This document shows positions 1-5,597 of a stretch of DNA of 7,014 nt, one piece after another. Under the pieces are notes generated by a model, which worked only from the letters and a program-made list of their open reading frames with translations, was not told where the DNA came from and did no database searches. The first letter of the stretch is position 1. Every line of letters starts with the position of its first letter. The stretch is from Anaerolineae bacterium (GTDB lineage: Bacteria; Chloroflexota; Anaerolineae; Anaerolineales; Anaerolineaceae): assembly GCA_016213455.1 (NCBI GenBank), contig JACRAG010000469.1, positions 1 through 7,014 of the forward strand, given 5' to 3'. Position numbers and translations under genes: made by a program.

Positions 1-966
1 GTTGCTGCCGGAGCCGAGTTTGCAAATGGGCGGCGCGGACACGTCCGCGGGCTGAATGGCTGGCCGGCGATGGTAGGAGACCTGCATGCCCCCGCCCAAC
101 TCACAGGTGGCGAAGGGGTAGCGCTCCAGGTAGGCAATGTCGATCATGTCGCGGCGGCGCAGCAGGTCTGCGCCGATCAGGTCGTCGTTGCGGATGGGTG
201 AAAACAGGTACTGCTTGCGGCATTCGCGCGCCCAATCCGACACGTCGCGGTTCCAGAAGGCGTCCGGATAGCCGCCGAACAAGGGAATGACCTCATCTTC
301 AGGCACCGCCGCGGGACCCCATCCGGTCATGGTGTAGAGCGGCACGTCGATGCCCACATCCTGGGCGAGTTTCTTGAGGGTGAGGATGTGTGCGGCGTCC
401 TGGATCAACTCGTTCTCCAGCTGCACACCGATCACCGGTCCGCCGTCCTTCCACAGCAGTCCATCGAGCTGGCGGGCGATCTGCGCATACAGGCGGCGCA
501 CCTGCGCCAGGTAAACCGGGTTGTCCTGGCGTACCTGTTCGCCGCACAGTTCCAGCAGCCAGTCGGGGAAGCCGCCGTTGCGGCACTCGCCGTGCGCCCA
601 GGGACCGATGCGCGGGTAGGCCAGCAGGCCCAATTCGGCGCACAATGCGATGAAGCGGCGCAGGTCACGGTTGCCGCTCCAATCCCATTCGCCTTGCAGT
701 TCTTCGTGATGGATCCAGAAGATGTAGGTGGCGGCGATGGTGATGCCGCCGGCTTTCATCTTGAGCAGCTCGGCGCGCCAGCCTGCCGCGGGGTAGCGCG
801 AGAAGTGGAACTCACCCATCACCGGCAACCAGGGCTGACCGCCCAGGGTCAGGCAGCGGCTGTTGGCGTTGATCTCCACGCCGGCGGGGTTTGAGCCGCC
901 CATGCGCAGGTGCCCGCTGATCACGGGCCGGTCAGGTTGAGTCAGGTCGATGATGGATTGGGGCAT
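1..966 (-). CDS. GH35-type beta-galactosidase, N-terminal part (C-terminus beyond left edge)
   Basis: Reading the minus strand from the ATG at 966-964 gives 322 uninterrupted codons that run off the window. The N-terminal half follows the glycoside hydrolase family 35 TIM barrel: GEFHFSRYP (residues 51-59), the KMKAGGI segment (69-75), TYIFWIHHEE (80-89), GEWDWSGNRDLRRF (92-105), RIGPWAHGECRNGGFPDW (119-136) and GGPVIGVQLENE (175-186). By family analogy, Glu186 in the NE pair is the acid/base. The nucleophile is probably Glu289 in ATCELGGGMQ, which replaces the usual W-x-GW-type context. No signal peptide is apparent, so the enzyme is probably cytoplasmic and hydrolyses terminal beta-galactosides. 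A good AAGGAG ribosome binding site (978-983) lies 11 bases before the ATG and supports this start. The gene begins 44 bases after the upstream flavoprotein gene on the same strand, so co-transcription is likely. The family call is firm; the substrate is inferred. Confidence 0.88.
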   Translation of the reverse strand, partial: MPQSIIDLTQPDRPVISGHLRMGGSNPAGVEINANSRCLTLGGQPWLPVMGEFHFSRYPAAGWRAELLKMKAGGITIAATYIFWIHHEELQGEWDWSGNRDLRRFIALCAELGLLAYPRIGPWAHGECRNGGFPDWLLELCGEQVRQDNPVYLAQVRRLYAQIARQLDGLLWKDGGPVIGVQLENELIQDAAHILTLKKLAQDVGIDVPLYTMTGWGPAAVPEDEVIPLFGGYPDAFWNRDVSDWARECRKQYLFSPIRNDDLIGADLLRRRDMIDIAYLERYPFATCELGGGMQVSYHRRPAIQPADVSAPPICKLGSGSN

Positions 967-1010
967 GGCGGGCGGCGCTCCTTGTGCGGGACTGGGGAGG
1001 GGTCTGCGGG

Positions 1011-1664
1011 TTAGTTTTGCGACAGGTGAAGCACGTTGTGCACCAGCGGCTGCAGGCGCTGCTGGATATCGTCCCAATCGTGCTCGATGGTGACAAACAC
1101 GGAGCCTTCCGGTAGGGTCAGGTTTTGGATGCCGAACACGGCGCCGTTGGGCCACCCCTCGCCGGCGGGAGCGACGCGCATCTGCACCGATCCGAAGGCG
1201 GTCGCCAGCGGGTCCAGCAGGGTGGTTTTGTAATAGGGCAGGGCTTCGGCTGTTTGACCGCCGTGAGCCACCAGCCCGACCGGCTTGCGGAAAAGCGGGG
1301 AGCGGTAGGCGTTGTCTTTGCACCAGTTCAGATAGACCATTTCTTCCAGCTTTTCCAGCAGCATCATCATCTTGGAGGGCAGGGGTGCATAGTGCGGGCA
1401 GACCACAAACACCGCATCGGCGGCGATCATGTGTTCGTACACGCGGTTGAAGGCGTCGTCGCGCACGCAGCGACCGGTCGAAAGGCATTTACCGCACATG
1501 CGGCAGGGGTTCAGTTCGTAATCGATCAACGGCAGGATGGTAACCTGGGTGTCTGGCCCCGCCTGGAGACGGGCAAGCTCGCCAATGATTTCGCAGGCGC
1601 GGGTGGAGGCGCTGTGCTGGCGCGCAATTTCTACATTGGATGCGGAGATGCAGGTGATGTTCAT
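1011..1664 (-). CDS. Iron-sulfur flavoprotein (Isf-like), flavodoxin/NADPH-dependent FMN reductase fold
   Basis: The product is 217 residues. The N-terminus has a beta strand followed by a Ser/Thr-rich loop (SASNVEIARQHSAST, residues 8-22) in the position of the FMN phosphate-binding loop of flavodoxin-like reductases. A compact cysteine cluster follows, CRMCGKCLSTGRC, with Cys54, Cys57, Cys60 and Cys66 in C-x2-C-x2-C-x5-C spacing. This is the 4Fe-4S ligand pattern of archaeal and bacterial Isf proteins. Later segments (AADAVFVVCPHYAPLPSKMMMLLEKL, residues 81 onward; KPVGLVAHGG) match the beta-alpha units around the flavin. The role is probably cytoplasmic electron transfer or reduction of small acceptors such as oxygen species or quinones. 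The true partner is unknown. The ATG at 1664-1662 is supported by GAGG at 1672-1675, 7 bases upstream. The gene precedes the GH35 gene and probably heads that transcript. I am sure of the fold and cluster but not of the physiological reaction. Confidence 0.85.
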   Translation of the reverse strand: MNITCISASNVEIARQHSASTRACEIIGELARLQAGPDTQVTILPLIDYELNPCRMCGKCLSTGRCVRDDAFNRVYEHMIAADAVFVVCPHYAPLPSKMMMLLEKLEEMVYLNWCKDNAYRSPLFRKPVGLVAHGGQTAEALPYYKTTLLDPLATAFGSVQMRVAPAGEGWPNGAVFGIQNLTLPEGSVFVTIEHDWDDIQQRLQPLVHNVLHLSQN

Positions 1665-1855
1665 GAAAAGGCCTCGGTTCGATGGTTTTGTTCGTGCAAA
1701 ATGATCGTCATGTGCAGCCGGGTGGCGTCTCTGCGTGGGTAAACCCCGCGATCTGCTTCGGGGGGGATGGAGTGTTTTCCAGCTTTTCCAGGGGTCTTGA
1801 AGAAAAGCGTCACCTCAGCCACGGCTGTTCGCAAAGTAGCTTGACAATCCTGGGG

Positions 1856-1876
1856 TTTGGGGTGTTACACCCCAAA
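1856..1876. repeat. Perfect 21-bp palindrome, operator-like
   Basis: Two 10-base arms (TTTGGGGTGT and ACACCCCAAA) are exact reverse complements around a single central T. Near-zero spacing and full symmetry suit a dimeric repressor site. The sequence could also form a 9-bp hairpin with a 3-base loop. A TTGACA hexamer (1841-1846) lies 9 bases upstream, but its best -10 at legal spacing (TGTTAC, 1863-1868) is poor and falls inside the palindrome. No T-run follows on either strand, so it is not a terminator. No known regulator site was recognised. Confidence 0.55.
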
Positions 1877-1885
1877 TATTCTTAT

Positions 1886-1919
1886 GCCCCCTTTCCTGAG
1901 GGGGCGGCGGCGAAGCCGC
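1886..1919. repeat. Two adjacent short GC-rich hairpins
   Basis: GCCCCCT (1886-1892) pairs with AGGGGGC (1899-1905) across a 6-base loop. GCGGC (1907-1911) pairs with GCCGC (1915-1919) across a GAA loop. The hairpins are one base apart and sit between the 21-bp palindrome and the next large hairpin. The style resembles bacterial REP-type repeats. Neither is followed by a T-run. Confidence 0.5.
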
Positions 1920-1976
1920 GGGGGTGGATACAGGGATAATCGCAGACTTTGCGAATAGCCCTGTATCCACAGCCCC
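1920..1976. repeat. Long two-tier hairpin
   Basis: GTGGATACAGGG (1924-1935) and CCCTGTATCCAC (1959-1970) are a perfect 12-bp inverted repeat. Inside them TCGCA (1940-1944) pairs with TGCGA (1950-1954) around a GACTT loop, separated from the outer stem by a symmetric internal loop (ATAA opposite ATAG). Outside them GGGG (1920-1923) can pair with CCCC (1973-1976) past a two-base AG bulge. All tiers share nearly the same centre (1947), which argues for selection or recent origin as a folded element. Its right half overlaps the 1946-1960 arm of the long-range repeat, so the two folds exclude each other. Confidence 0.65.
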
Positions 1977-1983
1977 AATCATA

Positions 1984-2012
1984 CCTGCAAATGGCGCGCG
2001 CGGTGATACAAT
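1984..2012 (+). promoter_or_regulatory. Candidate extended -10 promoter for the MFS gene
   Basis: TG-A-TACAAT at 2004-2012 matches an extended -10 element (TGn plus a five-of-six TATAAT). The -35 region is weak (CTGCAA at 1985-1990, spacer 16), which is usual for extended -10 promoters. Transcription would start near 2019, leaving a leader of about 68 bases. It lies just downstream of the inverted-repeat island. Confidence 0.5.
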
Positions 2013-2086
2013 TCAAGGCGATTCCCCTCGATTTCATGGCAACGCATCCCCGTCACAAGGGATTCATTTTTATTGGAGCATGAAGC

Positions 2087-3295
2087 ATGACGTATCTTCG
2101 CCGCCTGCAACAAACCCCACGCGAGTTGGTTTTGTTCACCGCCGCCTCCATGGTGATGGGCATTTCCTACAGCATCATCGATTCGACCTTCAACAATTTC
2201 CTCAATGAGCGTTTCAGCCTGACCGGGTTCCAGCGCTCTTTCATGGAGTTCCCGCGCGAACTGCCAGGGTTCCTGGTGGTGTTCATCTCCGCCTTGTTGT
2301 GGTTCCTGTGCAGCCGGCGGTTAGGCGGTTTTGCCATGCTGCTCTCGGCGGTCGGCGCGGTGTTGATCGGCTTTCTTTCGCCCAACTACGGCATCATGGT
2401 CTTTTGGCTGTTCCTTTACAGCATGGGGCAGCACCTGTACATGCCCCTCGCGGCGACCATCGGCATGGAACTGGCTGAGGAGGGCAAAACCGGGCAGCGC
2501 CTGGGGCAGCTCAACGCGGTGCGCAATATGGCAGCCATTCTGGGCAGCTTCCTGGTGTTTGTGGGCTTTCGCTTCCTGAACTTTCGCTTTGAAGTCACCT
2601 TTGCGCTGGCGGCGGTCGGATTCTTGATCACGTCGGCGCTGCTGTTTTCGATGAAGCGCGGTCGTCCCCAGCCCGCCGGGTTGTTTTTGAAGATGCGCAA
2701 GCCGTACACGTTGTATTACGTCCTGGCGGTGCTGTACGGATCGCGCAAACAGCTCTTCATCACCTTCGCGCCCTGGGTGCTGGTGACCATCTTCAAGCAG
2801 CCCACGCAGCTGCTGGCGACGTTGATGACCATTGGCGGGGTGATCGGCATCCTGTTCCAACCGCTGCTGGGCTGGATGATCGACCACTTTGGCGAGAAGC
2901 TGGTGCTGGCATCGGAGGCGGTGCTGCTGGTGTTCGTGTGCTTTGGCTACGGCTTTGCGCGCTCGGTGTTCCCTGAAACGACCGCTTTCTTTGTGGTTTG
3001 CGCCTGCTACCTGCTCGATCAGATTTTGATGTCCGTCGGCATGGCGCGCTCGACCTATATGAAAAAGATTGCGCTGGATCCGGAAGATATCCAGCCGGCG
3101 CTGACCGTGTCGGTGACGATTGACCACATCTTCTCGATTGCAGTGGCTTTGCTGGGTGGGTTGATCTGGAACACGTTTGGTTTCCAATACGTGTTCCTGA
3201 TGGGGGCAGGCATCGCTGTGGTGAATTTCTTCACCGCGCTGCGCATCCGCCTGCCCGCGGCAAAAGTGGAACCGGCTGCCACGCCCGCGGAATAG
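2087..3295 (+). CDS. Major facilitator superfamily (MFS) transporter
   Basis: The product is 402 residues, the usual size for a 12-helix MFS carrier. About twelve hydrophobic segments are visible in two halves. The central loop is short and basic (SMKRGRPQPAG...LKMRKPY, near residues 190-205). The segment after the second-half helix 4 (STYMKKIALDPEDIQPALTVSVTIDHIFSI) resembles a conserved stretch in prokaryotic MFS proteins of unknown substrate. GWMIDHFGEK is a D-x-x-G-type inter-helix loop equivalent to MFS motif A. The protein acts in the cytoplasmic membrane, probably as a proton-coupled porter; substrate and direction cannot be read from the sequence. The start at 2087 is chosen because GGAG (2075-2078) lies 8 bases upstream. 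Another ATG at 2080 is in a different frame. The gene is divergent from the flavoprotein/GH35 pair, so sugar or oligosaccharide transport is possible but unsupported. Confidence 0.85.
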   Translation: MTYLRRLQQTPRELVLFTAASMVMGISYSIIDSTFNNFLNERFSLTGFQRSFMEFPRELPGFLVVFISALLWFLCSRRLGGFAMLLSAVGAVLIGFLSPNYGIMVFWLFLYSMGQHLYMPLAATIGMELAEEGKTGQRLGQLNAVRNMAAILGSFLVFVGFRFLNFRFEVTFALAAVGFLITSALLFSMKRGRPQPAGLFLKMRKPYTLYYVLAVLYGSRKQLFITFAPWVLVTIFKQPTQLLATLMTIGGVIGILFQPLLGWMIDHFGEKLVLASEAVLLVFVCFGYGFARSVFPETTAFFVVCACYLLDQILMSVGMARSTYMKKIALDPEDIQPALTVSVTIDHIFSIAVALLGGLIWNTFGFQYVFLMGAGIAVVNFFTALRIRLPAAKVEPAATPAE

Positions 3296-3319
3296 CGGGT
3301 TCGATATCAACGCTGTATC

Positions 3320-3357
3320 AAAAATCCACCAAACCTGTTCGGGGTTGGTGGATTTTT
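3320..3357 (+). terminator. Intrinsic terminator after the MFS gene (symmetric, possibly bidirectional)
   Basis: AAAAATCCACCAA (3320-3332) and TTGGTGGATTTTT (3345-3357) form a perfect 13-bp inverted repeat with a 12-base loop in which CC/GG can extend pairing. The stem ends in five T, 24 bases after the transporter stop codon. A-runs on the left arm mean it could also work on the minus strand, but no convergent minus-strand gene needs it. Confidence 0.85.
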
Positions 3358-3366
3358 CACTATAAT
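3338..3366 (+). promoter_or_regulatory. TATAAT promoter directly upstream of nfeD-like gene, leaderless
   Basis: A perfect TATAAT lies at 3361-3366, and the ATG of the next gene is at 3373, only six bases further on. The normal start point would therefore fall at or within a base or two of the ATG. No purine-rich ribosome binding site is present in the intervening bases. The -35 region at 17-bp spacing (TTCGGG, 3338-3343) is weak and lies in the loop of the preceding terminator. Confidence 0.65.
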
Positions 3367-3372
3367 AAATCT

Positions 3373-3954
3373 ATGAATCCCTTCACCACGATCGATTTCT
3401 TTTATCTGGCCTGCGCTGTGATTGGCGCAGTGATGTTCATTGCGCGCGCTGTGATGGGGGCGTTCGCCGGCGATGCGGGCGATTTTGACGGCGATGTGGG
3501 CGCGCATGATCTGGCTGGCGACGCTGCGCTGCAGGATCCAGGGGTCGGGCAACCCTTCCACTGGTTTTCCTTGCAGGGGCTGACCGGTTTTTTCATCATG
3601 TTCGGGCTGGTGGGTCTGGCGCTTTCGCGGGCCGGCTGGCCGGTGATGGGCTCGGCGCTGGCCGGTTTGCTGGCTGGCGGAGGAACGATGCTGGTGGTGG
3701 CTTACCTGCTTTATTCGATGCAGCGCCTGCAGGCGGATGGCAACCTTCGCATCATGAATGCGGTAGGCAAGGAAGGTACGGTGTATCTGACCTTCAGCGA
3801 GGCGGGGCAGGGTCAGGTCAGCCTGGTGGTGCAGGGATCGCTGCGCCAGTTTGATGCGGTCTGCGCTGCCGGCATGGTCATTCCCACGGGCGCCAAGGTG
3901 CGCGTGGTGCGGGTGGTTTCTGCCCGGGTTTTGGAAGTGGAACGCATCGAGTGA
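3373..3954 (+). CDS. NfeD-like membrane protein (flotillin partner)
   Basis: The product is 193 residues. One membrane segment lies near residues 9-31. A Gly/Asp-rich extracytoplasmic or loop stretch follows (32-50, including GDAGDFDGDVG), then two more membrane segments (about 66-86 and 91-115). A C-terminal domain (about 126-193) shows the NfeD OB-fold pattern: VGKEGTVYL, then GQGQVSLVV, then PTGAKVRVVRVVSARVLEVE. NfeD proteins bind or organise flotillins in membrane microdomains, and nfeD genes commonly sit next to flotillin genes (yuaF-floT in Bacillus, yqiJ-yqiK in Escherichia). The same order is seen here, with the flotillin 55 bases downstream on the same strand. The long serine-protease domain of full-length NfeD is absent, so this is the short NfeD1b-type form. 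The start is taken at the ATG just after the TATAAT box, because no upstream in-frame start has better support. Confidence 0.85.
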   Translation: MNPFTTIDFFYLACAVIGAVMFIARAVMGAFAGDAGDFDGDVGAHDLAGDAALQDPGVGQPFHWFSLQGLTGFFIMFGLVGLALSRAGWPVMGSALAGLLAGGGTMLVVAYLLYSMQRLQADGNLRIMNAVGKEGTVYLTFSEAGQGQVSLVVQGSLRQFDAVCAAGMVIPTGAKVRVVRVVSARVLEVERIE

Positions 3955-4009
3955 GCTTCGTTGCGTATGGTAACCATTCTTTTTGTTTTGTGATGAAAGG
4001 ACAACCCTG

Positions 4010-5422
4010 ATGGATCTCTCCTCATTTCTTGGGCTGGTTGCCCTGGCGGCTTTCATAATTGTGGTGTTTTCCACACTGGTTTATTTTGTCGGGCGCTACA
4101 AACGCTGTCCGTCCGATAAAATTCTGGTGATTTACGGTAAAGTGGAACAGGGTAAGTCCAGCCGGTGTATGCACGGCGGCGGCGCCATCGTCTGGCCGGT
4201 GATCCAGAACTATGCTTTCATGAGCCTGACGCCCATCACCATCTCCATTCCGCTGCAAGGTGCGCTGTCACAGCAGAACATTCGCATCAATGTGCCCAGC
4301 ACCTTCACGGTGGGCATTTCGACTGAGTCGGCGATTATGACCAACGCAGCCGAACGCCTGCTGGGCCTGGAGCAGAAGCAGATCGAAGACATGGCCAAGG
4401 AGATTATCTTCGGCCAGCTGCGCCTGACGGTCGCCTCGCTGACCATTGAGCAGATCAACCAGGACCGCGAGAGTTTCCTGGAAGCGGTGCGCAAGAACGT
4501 TGAGCCTGAGTTGAACAAAATCGGCCTGTACCTGATCAACGTGAACATCACCGACATCACCGACGAATCGGATTACATCGACTCGATCGGTAAGAAAGCT
4601 GCCTCGGAAGCGATCAACAAGGCGCGCGTGGATGTGGCGGTGCAGGAGAAGATGGGCGCCATCGGTGAGGCCGAAGCGGTGCGCGAGCGTGAGATCCGCG
4701 TGGCGGAGAACCTGGCGCAAGCCGAAAAAGGCCGCAAGAGCGCCGAGGCGGACCAGCGTATCTTCGTCCAGGAGCGCGAAGCCGAAGCCGTGGATGGTGA
4801 AAACCGCTCCAAGGCGTCCATCGCGGCGGCCAACTCCACCCTGGCAGTGCGCGAGGCGGAAGCCAAAAAGCTGTCCGAGGTGGCCCGCCGCACCGCCGAA
4901 GTGGAGATCCAGAAGGCGCAGTATGCCGCGGAACTGGAACGCCTGACCGCGCAGGAAGTGGTGCAAAAAGAGATCGACAAGCGCAAGGTCGAAATTTCTG
5001 CGGAAGCCGAAGCCGAGCGCATCCGCCGCGAGGCGCGGGGTACTTCGGATGGCGTGCTGCTGCGCTACCAGGCGGAAGCGGAAGGCTTGAAACTGCTGCT
5101 GGAGTCGAAGGCGGAAGGTTACCGCCGGCTAGTCGAGTCGACGGGCGGTGACGCCCAGGCTGCTGCCACCCTGCTGCTGATCGAGAAGATGGAAGAACTG
5201 GTCAAGTTGCAGGTGGAAGCCATTTCCAATATGAAGATCGACAAGGTGACGGTGTGGGACTCGGGCGCCAACGGTCAATCCTCCACGGCCAATTTTGTCT
5301 CCAGCCTGATCAAGACCATCCCTCCGCTGCAGGATGTGGCGGGCATGGTGGGTGTCGAGCTGCCCGATTACCTGGGCAAGATGAAAGAGACACCCGCTGC
5401 CGAAGACGGCGCTGGAAAATAG
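4010..5422 (+). CDS. floT: Flotillin (SPFH/Band 7 family membrane scaffold)
   Basis: The product is 470 residues. An N-terminal hydrophobic segment (about 6-28) is followed by RYKRCPSDKILVIYGK and an SPFH/Band 7 domain (about 30-200; LNKIGLYLINVNITDITDESDYID near its end). Next comes a long Glu/Ala/Arg-rich coiled coil (about 200-375) with repeated AEA/REAEA units. The C-terminal oligomerisation region includes GGDAQAAATLLLIEKMEELVKLQ and the typical ending PPLQDVAGMVGVELPDYLG. Flotillins oligomerise on the inner face of the cytoplasmic membrane and organise lipid-protein domains. The ATG at 4010 is preferred over a TTG at 3983 because GAAAGGA (3995-4001) lies 8 bases before it and the hydrophobic segment then starts near the N-terminus. 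The gene is 55 bases after the NfeD-like gene and probably co-transcribed. The floT symbol reflects family and context; FloA or YqiK naming is possible. Confidence 0.93.
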   Translation: MDLSSFLGLVALAAFIIVVFSTLVYFVGRYKRCPSDKILVIYGKVEQGKSSRCMHGGGAIVWPVIQNYAFMSLTPITISIPLQGALSQQNIRINVPSTFTVGISTESAIMTNAAERLLGLEQKQIEDMAKEIIFGQLRLTVASLTIEQINQDRESFLEAVRKNVEPELNKIGLYLINVNITDITDESDYIDSIGKKAASEAINKARVDVAVQEKMGAIGEAEAVREREIRVAENLAQAEKGRKSAEADQRIFVQEREAEAVDGENRSKASIAAANSTLAVREAEAKKLSEVARRTAEVEIQKAQYAAELERLTAQEVVQKEIDKRKVEISAEAEAERIRREARGTSDGVLLRYQAEAEGLKLLLESKAEGYRRLVESTGGDAQAAATLLLIEKMEELVKLQVEAISNMKIDKVTVWDSGANGQSSTANFVSSLIKTIPPLQDVAGMVGVELPDYLGKMKETPAAEDGAGK

Positions 5423-5443
5423 CGGCGCGATGCTGGCAAGTCG

Positions 5444-5474
5444 TTGATCGAATCCGTGATGAGTGTGCTATGAT
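5444..5474 (+). promoter_or_regulatory. Candidate extended -10 promoter for the cytidylate kinase-like gene
   Basis: TG-C-TATGAT at 5466-5474 is a full extended -10 element with a five-of-six hexamer. TTGATC at 5444-5449 is a fair -35 but with a long 19-bp spacer. A start near 5481 would give a leader of about 117 bases containing the terminator-like hairpin described next. Its place after the flotillin stop suggests the downstream gene has its own transcript. Confidence 0.55.
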
Positions 5475-5506
5475 GAAATTAACCATGCAATACCGGTGAT
5501 TTCAAC

Positions 5507-5580
5507 ATCCTGGGCGGGTAAGAGCGCCTGGTTTAACTTATTGCGAAACAACCCGCCCTATCCTGGGGCGGGTTTTGTTT
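5507..5580 (+). promoter_or_regulatory. Candidate transcription attenuator in the leader of the cytidylate kinase-like gene
   Basis: ATCCTGGGCGGGT (5507-5519) recurs almost exactly as ATCCTGGGGCGGGT (5560-5573). Between them lies ACCCGCCC (5551-5558), which can pair with either copy. Pairing with the first copy gives an 8-bp long-range stem (5512-5519 with 5551-5558) and would block the terminator hairpin. Pairing with the second gives the terminator. The region between (5520-5550) would be the sensor or loop. No known riboswitch or protein-binding leader was recognised, and no credible leader peptide is present. The alternative is a simple flotillin terminator with a chance repeat. Confidence 0.45.
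5550..5580 (+). terminator. Intrinsic terminator between flotillin and cytidylate kinase-like genes
   Basis: AACCCGCCC (5550-5558) pairs perfectly with GGGCGGGTT (5566-5574) around a 7-base loop, followed by a T-rich tail (TTTTGTTT, 5573-5580). With a two-base bulge the stem can extend outward (AAAC at 5546-5549 with GTTT at 5577-5580). It ends the nfeD-flotillin transcript, 128 bases after the stop codon. It also lies only six bases before the GGGAGG ribosome binding site of the next gene, so it may act conditionally. Confidence 0.8.
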
Positions 5581-5597
5581 GCTTTGGGAGGTGCGCC

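Larger units (their letters stand above)
1823..1960. repeat. Long-range 15-bp inverted repeat bounding a 138-bp element
   Basis: GGCTGTTCGCAAAGT at 1823-1837 and ACTTTGCGAATAGCC at 1946-1960 are reverse complements at 14 of 15 positions. The inner ten (TTCGCAAAGT against ACTTTGCGAA) match perfectly. Between the arms lie three local hairpins, so as RNA or single-stranded DNA the segment could fold into a cloverleaf. The layout also fits a small non-autonomous element (MITE or REP type), but no target-site duplication is seen flanking the arms. Which reading is right cannot be decided from one copy. Confidence 0.55.
1665..2086. other. Divergent non-coding region rich in inverted repeats
   Basis: This gap of about 420 bases separates the minus-strand flavoprotein gene from the plus-strand transporter gene. 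Short open frames cross it, but none has a convincing ribosome binding site or recognisable protein, so I read it as non-coding. The left part (1665-1822) holds little beyond a run of seven G (1760-1766) and a tandem TTTTCCAG pair (1775-1782 and 1784-1791). The middle (1823-1976) is packed with nested and adjacent inverted repeats, described separately. The right part holds an extended -10 promoter and the ribosome binding site of the transporter. I found no convincing promoter for the minus-strand pair here. Confidence 0.7.

Noticed and set aside
388..894. Plus-strand open frame opposite the GH35 gene
   Set aside because: It uses the same codon grid as the GH35 frame on the other strand, which clearly encodes conserved family motifs.
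1841..1868. TTGACA hexamer as a strong promoter
   Set aside because: The best -10 at 16-18 bp spacing (TGTTAC) matches only three of six positions, so it is kept only as context for the palindrome.
1682..2208. Overlapping short open frames in the divergent region (1682-1939 and 1924-2208)
   Set aside because: They run through the inverted repeats, lack ribosome binding sites and family resemblance, and the second overlaps the real transporter start in another frame.
2321..3310. Long minus-strand open frame opposite the MFS gene
   Set aside because: Its translation is rich in His, Gln and Arg, the typical shadow of a GC-rich membrane-protein gene, and has no recognisable motif.
3967..3990. 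Terminator between the NfeD-like and flotillin genes
   Set aside because: ATGGT/ACCAT before a T-rich stretch leaves only a four- to five-pair AT-rich stem with almost no loop, too weak to call a terminator.
3983..4009. TTG start for flotillin
   Set aside because: No ribosome binding site fits it, while the ATG at 4010 has GAAAGGA at ideal spacing.
5470..5499. Leader peptide MMKLTMQYR before the attenuator
   Set aside because: Its first codons overlap the -10 element, so they would not be on the transcript, and the remaining internal ATG would encode only four residues.
5463..5597. Longer N-terminus for the cytidylate kinase-like protein
   Set aside because: The extension would be read from the terminator and leader, and the family N-terminus (ITISRQYGSGG) begins right after the ATG at 5598.
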